This document shows, one piece after another, positions 42,937-50,929 of a DNA stretch of 64,000 nucleotides. Where the stretch lies: contig NZ_JBIZWA010000001.1 of NCBI RefSeq assembly GCF_044769865.1, positions 1,798,001 through 1,862,000 on the forward strand. Reading direction: 5' to 3'. Positions within the stretch are counted from its first letter, which is position 1, and every line of letters starts with the position of its first letter. The translations under genes were made by a program, and so were the position numbers. The DNA comes from Homoserinimonas sp044769865 (GTDB lineage: Bacteria; Actinomycetota; Actinomycetes; Actinomycetales; Microbacteriaceae). The notes beneath the pieces are model-generated. The model worked only from the letters and a program-made list of their open reading frames with translations. It searched no databases and was not told the DNA's origin.

Positions 42937-44061
42937 GTGCCGTTGTTCCGCATCACGAATGACCCCCGGCCTTATGCGTGGGGGTCTCGCACGGCGATCG
43001 CCGAGCTTCGAGGTGTCGAACCCTCGGGTGAGCCTGAGGCGGAGTTGTGGCTTGGCACGCATCCGGGGAGCCCGGCGCGGGTCGTGGGGGCGGATGCCAC
43101 GCTCACCGAGGCCATCGCGGCCGAGGGTGGCGAGAACCTCCCGTATCTTCTCAAGCTGCTTGCAGCCGCCAGCCCGCTCTCGCTGCAGGCACACCCGACG
43201 GCGGAACAGGCTCAGCGGGGGTTCGAGCGGGAGGAGGCGGCAGGCATCCCCGTCGATGCCCCGCACCGCAACTACCGCGACCGTTCGCCGAAACCCGAGG
43301 TCATCCTCGCCGTCAGCGAGCGCTTCGAGGCGCTGTGCGGCTTCCGCGACCCGGTCGAGTCGTCGGCGGCGATCCGCGAGCTCGCCGATGGCGACCCGTC
43401 GCTTGAAGACCTGGCCGCTCGTGTCGAACGCGGTCCGCTCCGTGATGTCTTCGAGTGGCTCATCACGAGGGGCGATGGCGTGCAGGAGCTTGTCGCCACG
43501 GCGCAGCGACTCGCCGAGGCAGGGGATGGTGCTGCGGCCGACACGGTACGCCTGCTCGCAGCCAAGTATCCGGGGGATCCCGGCGTTGTGATCGCCCTAC
43601 TGCTGAACAGGGTGGCGCTGCGGCGAGGCGAGGCGCTCTTCCTACCCGCCGGCAACATCCATGCCTACCTGAACGGCCTGGGCATCGAGTTGATGACGGC
43701 ATCGGACAACGTGCTGCGCGGTGGGCTCACGCCCAAGCACGTGGATGTCGCCGAGCTCCTGGGTGTGCTCGACTTCACGCCGGGCCCGCCCCCGCGCATC
43801 GTCCCCGAGCAGGTCGACACAGGGGTCGATGCGTTCCGACCCGATGGCGTCGAGTTCGAGCTCGTGCGGGCGCGCGAGGGAGGGACGTTCGTCGCCCCAG
43901 GTGGCTCGGTAGCGCTGTGCATCGCTGGGAACGCCGAAGTGCGAACGGATGCCACGGAGCTCACACTCTCCCAGGGAGAAGCGGTCTACCTCTCCCGCGG
44001 TGAGTCGGCGCGGGTGCATGCTGCGCCACACGGGGAGGTTGTGGTCGCCTCGAAGAGGTGA
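42937..44061 (+). CDS. manA: Mannose-6-phosphate isomerase, class I
   Basis: This 374-residue zinc enzyme interconverts fructose-6-phosphate and mannose-6-phosphate. The N-terminus reads ITNDPRPYAWGS; zinc-site segments are LSLQAHPT (Gln and His), KPEVIL (Glu) and AGNIHAYLNGLGIEL (His). The start is uncertain: GTG 42937 is annotated, TTG 42943 (with TGGAG 7 nt upstream) is about equally good. The product feeds ManB (50926) and hence GDP-mannose for gmd. The gene is divergent from the ligase-like gene. Confidence 0.92.
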   Translation: MPLFRITNDPRPYAWGSRTAIAELRGVEPSGEPEAELWLGTHPGSPARVVGADATLTEAIAAEGGENLPYLLKLLAAASPLSLQAHPTAEQAQRGFEREEAAGIPVDAPHRNYRDRSPKPEVILAVSERFEALCGFRDPVESSAAIRELADGDPSLEDLAARVERGPLRDVFEWLITRGDGVQELVATAQRLAEAGDGAAADTVRLLAAKYPGDPGVVIALLLNRVALRRGEALFLPAGNIHAYLNGLGIELMTASDNVLRGGLTPKHVDVAELLGVLDFTPGPPPRIVPEQVDTGVDAFRPDGVEFELVRAREGGTFVAPGGSVALCIAGNAEVRTDATELTLSQGEAVYLSRGESARVHAAPHGEVVVASKR

Positions 44062-44070
44062 CCGGCCCGC

Positions 44071-45024
44071 TCAGCCCGCTTCGCGTGGCGCGAACATCTT
44101 GCGGTAGGCGGTCGGGGTCGTCTTCAGTGTCTTCGCGAAGTGGTGGCGCATGACGGATGCTGCGCCGAAGCCGCACTCTGCCGCGATCGTCTCGAGGCTC
44201 TCCTCGCTTGCCTCGAGCAACTGTTGGGCCCGCAGGAGCCGTTGCCTGTTGAGCCAGGCCGCCGGGGTTGCGCCCATCTCGGCGCGGAAGCGTCGTGCGA
44301 AGGTGCGGGGGGACATGAGGGCCCGCCGTGCCAGGTCGGCGATGGAGAGCTCCTCGCTCAAATTCTCGAGCATCCAGTCGGCGATCGGGGCGAAGGAGTC
44401 GCTCGCGCACTCGGGCACCGGGTTGCCGATGAACTGCGCCTGGCCGCCGTCACGCTGGGGCGGCACGACCATGCGTCGCGCCACGACGTTGGCTTTGGCG
44501 GCGCCGAGCTCCGTGCGAACGATGTGCAGGGCAGCATCGATGCCAGCGGCGGTGCCTGCGCCCGTGACGACCTTGCCGTCGGAGACGAAGAGCACATCGC
44601 GGTCGACCGTGGTGGAGGGGAAGTCCCGCGCTAGCCGTTCCGTGTACATCCAGTGGGTCGTGCTGCGGCGACCGTCGAGGATGCCCGCCTCGGCCAACAT
44701 GAACGCGCCGGAGCAGACGCTGAGCACCCAGGCGCCCCGTTGCTCGGCCGCGCGCAGCACGTCGAGGTAGGCGGGGTCGTAGTCGCCGAAGGCGTGGGCG
44801 GGAACCGCGATCAGGTCGGCCTCGGCGGCGACGGAGAGGTCCTGCTCGATGAGCATCTCGAAGCCGAGGCTCGTACGCACGGGGCCCGGCCGCGCGGTCG
44901 CGATGGCGAAGTCGAAACTGGGGCCGCCCGTCTCACTGCGATCGATGCCGAAGACCTCGCAGATGACCCCGAACTCAAAGGGGGTTGTGCCGGGCGGGAC
45001 GAGGAGGACGACCTTCTTCAACAT
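44071..45024 (-). CDS. GlxA-type AraC-family transcriptional regulator
   Basis: The protein has 317 residues with an N-terminal DJ-1/PfpI-like domain (about 1-190: VVLLVPPGTTPFEFGV, VLSVCSGAFMLAEAGILDGR) and a C-terminal AraC helix-turn-helix pair (about 215-310: LSIADLARRALMSPRTFARRF, ESLETIAAECGFGAASVMRHHF). The cysteine in VCSGAF is at the DJ-1 nucleophile-elbow position, but these regulators are not known as proteases. A ribosome site (AGGA) lies 7 nt upstream. Ligand and targets are unknown; the closest divergent gene is the 46-residue ORF at 45112. Confidence 0.88.
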   Translation of the reverse strand: MLKKVVLLVPPGTTPFEFGVICEVFGIDRSETGGPSFDFAIATARPGPVRTSLGFEMLIEQDLSVAAEADLIAVPAHAFGDYDPAYLDVLRAAEQRGAWVLSVCSGAFMLAEAGILDGRRSTTHWMYTERLARDFPSTTVDRDVLFVSDGKVVTGAGTAAGIDAALHIVRTELGAAKANVVARRMVVPPQRDGGQAQFIGNPVPECASDSFAPIADWMLENLSEELSIADLARRALMSPRTFARRFRAEMGATPAAWLNRQRLLRAQQLLEASEESLETIAAECGFGAASVMRHHFAKTLKTTPTAYRKMFAPREAG

Positions 45025-45098
45025 GGCGGTTCCTGACGCTTGGCGTGATTTCGATGATCATTGGCATTCTGCCGCTCGTGGCGGAATTTGTCCATACA

Positions 45099-45104
45099 TA
45101 GCGT
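45099..45104 (+). promoter_or_regulatory. -10 element of a leaderless promoter
   Basis: TAGCGT is followed by 7 nt and ATG 45112 of a small ORF. Confidence 0.45.
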
Positions 45105-45111
45105 TACTGCC

Positions 45112-45252
45112 ATGGAGATTGTGATGGCAGGATTGGGTGTCATAGTCGCAGCCAGCATTGCTGCGACCGTACGAGCGCTCGGGAGCGATGGTTACCACCG
45201 CATTCCGCCCCGGCGATGGGGCGCGAGACGGGGGAGCGAGCACATCCGGTGA
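45112..45252 (+). CDS. Small membrane-associated protein, 46 residues
   Basis: The ORF reads MEIVMAGLGVIVAASIAATV followed by a polar tail with YHRIPPRRWGAR. One hydrophobic helix (residues 1-20) and a basic tail suggest a single-pass membrane microprotein. ATG 45112 has the 7-nt TAGCGT spacing of other leaderless starts in this window, which supports expression. Similar short proteins with a hydrophobic N-terminus and RIP-containing tail are familiar from related actinobacteria, but I cannot name a family. Longer upstream in-frame ATG (45061) is not supported. Confidence 0.5.
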   Translation: MEIVMAGLGVIVAASIAATVRALGSDGYHRIPPRRWGARRGSEHIR

Positions 45253-45263
45253 CGGATCGTGAC
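45249..45263. promoter_or_regulatory. GTGAC direct repeat, possible OmpR-family regulator site
   Basis: GTGAC occurs at 45249-45253 and again at 45259-45263, centre to centre 10 bp, about 60 bp upstream of the whiB promoter. Such GTNAC direct repeats resemble sites of OmpR-type regulators (MtrA, GlnR, AfsQ1) in actinobacteria. It overlaps the end of the small ORF. Confidence 0.35.
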
Positions 45264-45320
45264 AATCCCGTGGCGCGCCGTAAACTCTCTAGGAGCACTT
45301 GAGGCTTTACGATTTGCGAC

Positions 45321-45349
45321 TTGACTCACGCGAACTACACGGGTGTAAT
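45321..45349 (+). promoter_or_regulatory. Promoter of whiB (-35 and -10)
   Basis: TTGACT (45321-45326) and TGTAAT (45344-45349) are separated by exactly 17 bp, the best housekeeping-sigma match in the window. Predicted transcription start is near 45356, giving a leader of about 50 nt with GGGGAG before ATG 45405. Confidence 0.7.
45336..45347. promoter_or_regulatory. Perfect palindrome overlapping the whiB -10 region
   Basis: TACACGGGTGTA is a perfect 12-bp palindrome lying between the -35 and -10 elements and covering the first bases of the -10. A protein bound there would block RNA polymerase. The binding factor is unknown. Confidence 0.45.
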
Positions 45350-45404
45350 TACTGCAGTGCGTTTTTCGCGCACGTCGCACGCAGGGCCGAGGGGAGAGTG
45401 TGAT

Positions 45405-45731
45405 ATGGCGCCGGACCTACAGCGGAGGGGAGTCCCCGACGACTGGTTCGTGGACCCGGTGTCACTCGGGGTCCCCGGAGTGCGTCGTCCCACGGCGGAT
45501 GACGAAGACAACGCGCTCGCCTGGCAGGCAGACTCGCTCTGCGCCCAGACCGACCCCGAAGCCTTCTTCCCGGAGAAGGGCGGCTCGACCCGCGACGCCA
45601 AGAAGATCTGCACGTCGTGCGAGGTTCGCGTGCAGTGCCTCGAATACGCGCTCGCCAACGACGAGCGCTTCGGTATCTGGGGCGGTCTCTCCGAGCGTGA
45701 GCGGCGCAAGCTCCGCAAGCGTGCGGTCTGA
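45405..45731 (+). CDS. whiB: WhiB-family transcriptional regulator (WhiB2/WhmD-like)
   Basis: This 108-residue protein has the four cysteines expected to bind a [4Fe-4S] cluster (C46, C69, C72, C78, in LCAQTDPEAFFP and CTSCEVRVQC). The GIWGGLSERER turn is followed by the basic RKLRKRAV tail. WhiB proteins act by binding the primary sigma factor region 4. Neighbours (metallopeptidase-fold gene, DUF3499, manB) match the whiB2 surroundings in mycobacteria, so it is probably the WhiB2/WhmD orthologue, linked to division and septation. ATG 45405 has GGGGAG about 9 nt upstream; a longer frame to 45321 covers the promoter itself and is excluded. Confidence 0.93.
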   Translation: MAPDLQRRGVPDDWFVDPVSLGVPGVRRPTADDEDNALAWQADSLCAQTDPEAFFPEKGGSTRDAKKICTSCEVRVQCLEYALANDERFGIWGGLSERERRKLRKRAV

Positions 45732-45763
45732 CGAACTGACGCGCCCCGCCGCTCCTGCGTGTC

Positions 45764-45785
45764 TTGACGCCGGGTTCCCGGTCAA
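45764..45785. terminator. Possible hairpin after whiB
   Basis: CCGGG (45770-45774) pairs with CCCGG (45777-45781), extended by TTGA/TCAA with a two-base bulge. It sits in the 71-bp gap between whiB and the large GT2 gene. TTGACG at its left edge could alternatively be a -35 element, though its 20-bp spacing to TAGTCT is long. Confidence 0.35.
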
Positions 45786-45789
45786 CACG

Positions 45790-45795
45790 TAGTCT
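45790..45795 (+). promoter_or_regulatory. -10 element of a leaderless promoter
   Basis: TAGTCT is followed by 7 nt and ATG 45803. Confidence 0.5.
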
Positions 45796-45802
45796 CGAAC
45801 AG

Positions 45803-48658
45803 ATGCGCCAGAGAGTCACCGCCGTGCTTGTCGCCCGTGATGGGAGCGACACCCTCGAGCGAACCCTCGCCGCACTCAAGGCGCAGACTCGCGCCCCCGA
45901 CGTGGTCGTCGCGGTCGATGCGGGGTCGCAGGACTCGAGCGAAGCCATGCTCGCCGCCTTCGGGCCGACCAGACTCACGGCGCTTCCGCTGAAGGCGCCG
46001 ACCACCTTCGGTGCAGCGGTGGGACACGCCGTGGGGGCAGAGCAGTCCGAAGACCCCGAGGCCGAGTGGCTCTGGCTACTCGCCCACGACAGTGCGCCGC
46101 GCCCGGAGACGCTCGAGCGACTCCTCGCCGCAGTCGAGATCGCCCCCTCCGTCGCGGTGGCCGGCCCCAAGGTCATGGATTGGTCACGACCGGATGTCAT
46201 CGCCGACTTCGGCCAGTCGATGACCTCGCTCGGCGCATCCGTCTCCCTCGTGCAGGGCGAGCTCGACCAGGCGCAGCATGACGTGTCGGAGGACGTGCTC
46301 GGTGTTGCCGCGACCGGCATGCTCGTGCGTCGTAGCGTCTTCGAACAGCTGGGCGGCTTCGACCCGGGACTCCCCGGGATCGACTCCGGCCTCGATCTGT
46401 GCGTGCGCGCGAGACTGGCCGGGCATCGCGTCATTGTCGTGCCGGCCGCCAAGGTCTCGTCGATCGGCGCTCCCGAGATCCTCGGGAACGAGGTGCTCTC
46501 GCCCGCCCGACGCGCTCGCCTGGCGCGGGTCGCGCAGCTGCATCGCCGGCTGGTGTACGCCCCCGCTCCCGCGATACCGATCCACTGGCTGAGTCTGCTG
46601 CCCCTCGCGCTGCTGCGCAGCGTCTGGCACCTGCTCGCCAAGCGGCCGGGGCGCATCCCGGGAGAATTCGCGGCCGCGTTCACGGCGGCCTTCGACGGCA
46701 GGGTCGCGGGTGCTCGTCGCAACCTGGCACGCGGCAAGCGTCTCGGCTGGTCGGCGATCGCACCCCTGCGCGTGACGGTGGCCGAGGTGCGCGAACGCCG
46801 TGGGCAGGCGCGCGAGGCCTTCTCGGCCTCGGGCGCCACCGTGGATGACCCCCGCATCGGCTATCTCGGCGGGGGAGGCCTCTGGGTGGCCGTGTTCGCG
46901 GCGATCGCGGGCGTCATCATGTTCATGCCGCTCCTCGGCGCGCAGGCGGTCATGGGTGGCGGGCTCCTGCCGCTCAGCCCGACCATCGGCGACCTCTGGT
47001 CGAACGTCGGGGTGGGCTGGCGCGACATCGGCACGGGCTTCTTCGGCCCTGCTGACCCCTTCGCCGCCGTGCTCACGGTAATCGCGTCCCTCACCTTCTG
47101 GAACCCCTCCCTCAGCATCCTTGCGCTGCACGTGCTGGCGCTGCCTCTGGCCTCCGCGACGGCCTGGTTCGCCGCGCGACGTCTCACCCGCTCGCCCTGG
47201 ATCCCCCTCGTCGCCTCCGTGCTGTGGGCGATCGCGCCGCCATTCGTCGCATCGCTCATGAGCGGCCACCTCGGCGCCGTGATCTCCCACATCCTCCTGC
47301 CCTGGTTCGTGCTCGCGCTGCTTAAAGGCGCGCGCTCGATCTCGGCGTCGGCCACCGCGACACTGCTCTTCGCCGTCATCGCCGCGTGCACGCCCGTGCT
47401 GGCACCGGGTCTCCTGCTCGGCTGGATCGCCTGGATGGTCGGCAACCCCCGCAGCATCCCGCGGCTCATCGGCGTGCCGGTGCTCGCCGTCGTGCTCTTC
47501 GCACCGCTCGCGATCGAGCAGTTCCTGCGCGGCACCCCGCTGGCACTGTTCGCCGACCCCGGTGCGCCGACGATTGCCGGCGCCACCTCGGGTTGGCACC
47601 TGGCCCTCTTCAGCCCGAGCGAGGGACTCGGCGGCTGGGCCGACGCAGTGTCGAGGCTTTCGCTTCCCGGCACGGCGGCCCACATCACCGTCGCCGCGCT
47701 CCTGGCCCCCATCGCGGTGCTCGCGCTGCTCTCGCTCATGCTGCCCGGAACGCGCCGTTCGGTGCCGGCCCTCGCGGTCGCGCTCCTCGGCCTCGTCACG
47801 GCCGTCGCGGGGTCTCGCGTCATGGTCACGGGTCTCGGCGACACCGCCGTGCCGATCTGGCCCGGAAGCGGGCTGTCCCTCTTCTGGTTGGGCCTGCTCG
47901 GAGCCGTCGTAGTGGCACTCGAGGGGCTGGCGGTGGCCGAGCGCAGGGGTCGCCTCGCGGGGGTCGCCGGCGTGGTGGCATCCGTCGCCGTGCTCGCCGT
48001 GGCGATGCCGCAACTGCTCGCGATGCATCTCGGCACGGCGCGCATCCACGCGAGTGACGGTCGTCTCGTGCCCGCCGTCGTCGACGCCGAGGCGCGCACG
48101 TCCCCCCAGATCGGCACGCTCGTGCTGACGCCCACGGCTGAGGGAGCCCTGCTGGCGAACCTCCAGCGCGGCACGGGCGCGACACTCGACGCGCAGTCGA
48201 CACTCGCATCCACGGCACAGGAGGTCACGAGCGACGAGGAGACCCTCGCCGAGCTCGCGGGCAACCTTGCCTCCCGCGGTGACTACGAGCCGCAGTCAGA
48301 CTTCGAGCGCCTCTTCATCGGCTTCGTCGTGCTCGCCGCGGGGGAGTCGAGTGAGCATGCGGCCACGGCGGTCGCGCAGCGCACGAGTGATTCCCTCGAC
48401 GGACGAGCGGACGTCACGGCGGTCGGCCAGACCGATGTGGGCCTGCTCTGGCGAGTCACCGAACGGCCCTCCGCCGAGCCGGAGACGCGTGTCGGCAACC
48501 TCGACACGCTTGAGGGGCGCGTCGTGCTCGGCGTGCAGGGCGGCGTCGCGCTCATCGTGTTGCTGCTCGCCGTGCCGACGCGGCGACACGCGAAGCCGCG
48601 GATGCAAACGCTCGACGAGGGCCCGGCCACGACCTTCGATGAGGATCTCGATGACTGA
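45803..48658 (+). CDS. Large GT2 glycosyltransferase with C-terminal membrane domain
   Basis: The protein has 951 residues. Residues about 5-230 are a GT2 domain (VTAVLVARDGSDTLERTLAAL, VAVDAGSQDSS, LWLLAHDSAPRPETLERLL, GGFDPGLPGIDSGLDLCVRARLAG). Then follow a basic linker and about ten to twelve helices (residues 360-740), an extracytoplasmic region and a last helix near the C-terminus with a basic tail. This architecture is conserved next to whiB2 in actinobacteria; the cell-wall substrate is not established. ATG 45803 follows TAGTCT by 7 nt; the upstream open frame lacks support. The 3' end overlaps the next gene by 8 bp. Confidence 0.85.
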   Translation: MRQRVTAVLVARDGSDTLERTLAALKAQTRAPDVVVAVDAGSQDSSEAMLAAFGPTRLTALPLKAPTTFGAAVGHAVGAEQSEDPEAEWLWLLAHDSAPRPETLERLLAAVEIAPSVAVAGPKVMDWSRPDVIADFGQSMTSLGASVSLVQGELDQAQHDVSEDVLGVAATGMLVRRSVFEQLGGFDPGLPGIDSGLDLCVRARLAGHRVIVVPAAKVSSIGAPEILGNEVLSPARRARLARVAQLHRRLVYAPAPAIPIHWLSLLPLALLRSVWHLLAKRPGRIPGEFAAAFTAAFDGRVAGARRNLARGKRLGWSAIAPLRVTVAEVRERRGQAREAFSASGATVDDPRIGYLGGGGLWVAVFAAIAGVIMFMPLLGAQAVMGGGLLPLSPTIGDLWSNVGVGWRDIGTGFFGPADPFAAVLTVIASLTFWNPSLSILALHVLALPLASATAWFAARRLTRSPWIPLVASVLWAIAPPFVASLMSGHLGAVISHILLPWFVLALLKGARSISASATATLLFAVIAACTPVLAPGLLLGWIAWMVGNPRSIPRLIGVPVLAVVLFAPLAIEQFLRGTPLALFADPGAPTIAGATSGWHLALFSPSEGLGGWADAVSRLSLPGTAAHITVAALLAPIAVLALLSLMLPGTRRSVPALAVALLGLVTAVAGSRVMVTGLGDTAVPIWPGSGLSLFWLGLLGAVVVALEGLAVAERRGRLAGVAGVVASVAVLAVAMPQLLAMHLGTARIHASDGRLVPAVVDAEARTSPQIGTLVLTPTAEGALLANLQRGTGATLDAQSTLASTAQEVTSDEETLAELAGNLASRGDYEPQSDFERLFIGFVVLAAGESSEHAATAVAQRTSDSLDGRADVTAVGQTDVGLLWRVTERPSAEPETRVGNLDTLEGRVVLGVQGGVALIVLLLAVPTRRHAKPRMQTLDEGPATTFDEDLDD

Positions 48659-50234
48659 GCGACACGACGAGACGACACCGGGCACAGGCGCTGACGACAG
48701 CGGCGACATCGACCTCAGCGCAAGCCCGCGAGGCGACTGGCGGATGCCCGTGCACGAGGACCTCGACGAGCCGACCCCGACGGCGCCCACTCCGCGCGCC
48801 CCTCGCACGGTCAAGGGTGCCGCGATCGCCTCGGCGCGCATCGCGACGGGCGTGATCGGCATCGCGGCGGCCGCCGTCGTGCTTACCGCGACCGTCGCGC
48901 TGCCCCTCCCGGCCCTCACGGCGGAGCCACGTTCGCTCCTCGTCACCCCCGTCGCGGCGCATCAGGAGCGGGTCTGCGCTGGCCCCCTGCTGCGGCTCGG
49001 TGACGACACGGGAGCCCAGGCGACCACGGCGTCGGCGCTCGGCGAGCCCGTCGTCACAAGCGGCACCACGGGCGGCGACGCCGACGAGCTCTTCTCGCGG
49101 GATGCGCTCGGCCAGGGTGCCGGGTCAAGCATCGTCTCGCTCGAGACGGGCGAGGGCGAGCAGGAGCTCCTTGCCGCGAGCCAGTCCCAGTCCGTCGCGC
49201 GCGGCGACTTCGTGGGCGCGGCGGCGGCCGAATGCCTCGAGCCGAGTGATGACATCTGGCTCGTCGGCGGCGCGACGACGACGGGCCGCACGACCCTGCT
49301 CACGATCGTCAACCCCGGCGAGGTGGCGGCGACCGTCGAGATCACGGTCCACTCGGATGCCGGCATCGTGACGGCTCCCGGCACCGCCGGCATCGCGATC
49401 GCGCCGGGGGAGCACCGCGTCTACTCGCTCGCAGGCCTCACGCCCGGCCTGTCATCTCCTGTTGTGCGAGTGCAGAGCGAGGGCGCGCTCGTCTCGGCCA
49501 GCCTGCAGCAGTCCACCGTGCGCACCCTCGAGCCGGGCGGCCTCGACTTCATCACGGCCTCGGCGGCGCCATCCACCGAACTCGCCATCCCCGGCATCGT
49601 GTTCCCCGACCACGAGGAACTCGAGGAAGCCATCGCGGGCGAGGACTACCTCGATCTCAACGCGGCCCTGCGGATGTTCGTGCCCGGCGATGAGCAGGCG
49701 CACGCCGTCGTGACCATGGTCCCCGTCGGCCGGGACGGCGCTGCGAGCAAGGAGGATCCGGTCGACGTGACCGTGACCCTTGACCCCGGACGCGTCACCG
49801 AGCTTCCCATGAGCGAGTTCGAGGCGGGCCGCTTCGTCGCCGTCATCACCTCCGACGTGCCGCTGGTCGCGGGCGTACGGGTCGCGACGGTGGATGAGGA
49901 CGGCGCGAACGACTTCTCCTGGCTGTCCAGCGTCGAGGCCCTCGAGGAACGCGCCCTGGTCGCGGTCGCTCGCGGCGTCAATCCCGTCATGAGCCTGTAC
50001 AACCCGAGCGATGAGGAGGTGGAGGTGCTGCTCAAGCGGGGTGACAACGAGCGCACCATCACGGTTGCCGCCCGGTCGGCGACCTCAGTGCCGGTCGCCC
50101 AGCAGGCGACCTACGCGCTCGAGGGATTTGAGCAACTGCAGGTCGGCATCGACTACAGCGGTTCCGGCACGATCACTGCGCAGACCGTGAGCCCGAGGGC
50201 CCCAGGGTCGACACCCATCGTCGTCTACCCCTAG
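48651..50234 (+). CDS. DUF5719-type exported or membrane-anchored protein
   Basis: The protein has 527 residues. An acidic, proline-rich cytoplasmic segment (about 1-58) precedes one transmembrane helix (about 62-85) and a large extracytoplasmic region. That region contains repeated beta-sandwich-like stretches (TTLLTIVNPGEVAATVEITV, SLYNPSDEEVEVLL), fitting DUF5719. It is encoded just after, and overlapping, the large GT2-membrane protein, so the two probably work together at the envelope. No catalytic motif is seen. ATG 48651 is used; another in-frame ATG lies four codons upstream. Confidence 0.8.
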   Translation: MTERHDETTPGTGADDSGDIDLSASPRGDWRMPVHEDLDEPTPTAPTPRAPRTVKGAAIASARIATGVIGIAAAAVVLTATVALPLPALTAEPRSLLVTPVAAHQERVCAGPLLRLGDDTGAQATTASALGEPVVTSGTTGGDADELFSRDALGQGAGSSIVSLETGEGEQELLAASQSQSVARGDFVGAAAAECLEPSDDIWLVGGATTTGRTTLLTIVNPGEVAATVEITVHSDAGIVTAPGTAGIAIAPGEHRVYSLAGLTPGLSSPVVRVQSEGALVSASLQQSTVRTLEPGGLDFITASAAPSTELAIPGIVFPDHEELEEAIAGEDYLDLNAALRMFVPGDEQAHAVVTMVPVGRDGAASKEDPVDVTVTLDPGRVTELPMSEFEAGRFVAVITSDVPLVAGVRVATVDEDGANDFSWLSSVEALEERALVAVARGVNPVMSLYNPSDEEVEVLLKRGDNERTITVAARSATSVPVAQQATYALEGFEQLQVGIDYSGSGTITAQTVSPRAPGSTPIVVYP

Positions 50235-50263
50235 CCACGGGGCATCCGCCCGCCTCTCCCGCT

Positions 50264-50698
50264 TCAGAAGTGGCGGAAGCGGTCGGGGGCGAGGTCCCAC
50301 GGATCCTTGCCCAGCAGCTCCGCGACGGCGCGGAAGACGCAGCTCTCGATCGCCATGCGGCGGTGGGCCTCGTCGTCGCGGTGCAGCCGCGCCATCCGCT
50401 CGATCGGCAGCCGGTAGAGCACGATGCGCTGCTGAGAGGGAAAGACCGACCAGCGGGCCACCGCGTCGCCGCTCGCCTCGCCAGGCACGGAGGCCACCTC
50501 GAAGCGGGTGTGTGCCAGCTCCTCGGGCCAGAGCTCGCGAAGGTAGCCAGCCGCGGATGCGACGGTCATGTCGAAGACATCGATGCGCGTGTGCAGCGGC
50601 GGCAGGTATGGGCCGGCAACCGATGAGCGCATGCCGCGGCCGTGGCGATCGCGCCACCCTCCGCGCTTCGATGCGCGTGTGCTGCGGGTCCTGGCCAT
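50264..50698 (-). CDS. Metallopeptidase-fold protein lacking the HExxH motif
   Basis: The protein has 144 residues. A basic N-terminus (RDRHGRGMRSSVAGPYLPP) is followed by a domain resembling the PF06262 zincin-like family encoded at this position in other actinobacteria. Where peptidases have HExxH, this protein has RMAIESCVFRAVAELLGKDP, with no histidine pair, so it is unlikely to be an active zinc protease. ATG 50698 follows TAGACT (50710-50705) by 6 nt and is 24 bp from the divergent DUF3499 start. Function unknown. Confidence 0.78.
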   Translation of the reverse strand: MARTRSTRASKRGGWRDRHGRGMRSSVAGPYLPPLHTRIDVFDMTVASAAGYLRELWPEELAHTRFEVASVPGEASGDAVARWSVFPSQQRIVLYRLPIERMARLHRDDEAHRRMAIESCVFRAVAELLGKDPWDLAPDRFRHF

Positions 50699-50704
50699 GA
50701 CGCC

Positions 50705-50714
50705 AGTCTAGGCT
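50705..50714. promoter_or_regulatory. Overlapping back-to-back -10 elements of a divergent leaderless promoter pair
   Basis: On the minus strand TAGACT (50710-50705) ends 6 nt before ATG 50698. On the plus strand TAGGCT (50709-50714) ends 8 nt before ATG 50723. The two hexamers share the TA step at 50709-50710. Confidence 0.55.
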
Positions 50715-50722
50715 GGTGCCAA

Positions 50723-50929
50723 ATGAATGGACGGCCCTGCAGCAAGGTCGCGTGCACGAGCGCGGCGATCTCCACGCTCACCTATGACTATCGCGACTCG
50801 ATGGCGGTGCTCGGGCCCCTCAGCCAGAAGTCGGAACCGCACACCTACGACCTCTGCGAGAAGCACTCCGAGCGGCTCTCTGCGCCGCAGGGGTGGCAGG
50901 TCATCCGTCATGTAGCTTTGGGAGCATGA
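50723..50929 (+). CDS. DUF3499-family small protein
   Basis: This 68-residue protein begins MNGRPCSKVACTSAAISTLTY and has a second half with HTYDLCEKHSERL. Cysteines C6, C11 and C50 with H53 (CxxxxC ... CxxH) suggest a small zinc-binding fold, as in DUF3499 (Rv3258c-like) proteins found before manB in actinobacteria. ATG 50723 has no ribosome site and follows TAGGCT by 8 nt. Its stop overlaps the manB start (ATGA). Function unknown. Confidence 0.85.
   Translation: MNGRPCSKVACTSAAISTLTYDYRDSMAVLGPLSQKSEPHTYDLCEKHSERLSAPQGWQVIRHVALGA
50913..50918 (+). promoter_or_regulatory. -10-like hexamer for manB inside the DUF3499 end
   Basis: TAGCTT is followed by 7 nt and ATG 50926. It would let manB be transcribed without a leader, in addition to read-through from DUF3499. 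Confidence 0.4.

Noticed and set aside
46184..48049. A 621-residue minus-strand open frame
   Set aside because: It is antisense to the large GT2-membrane gene, and is Arg/His/Glu-rich without domains.
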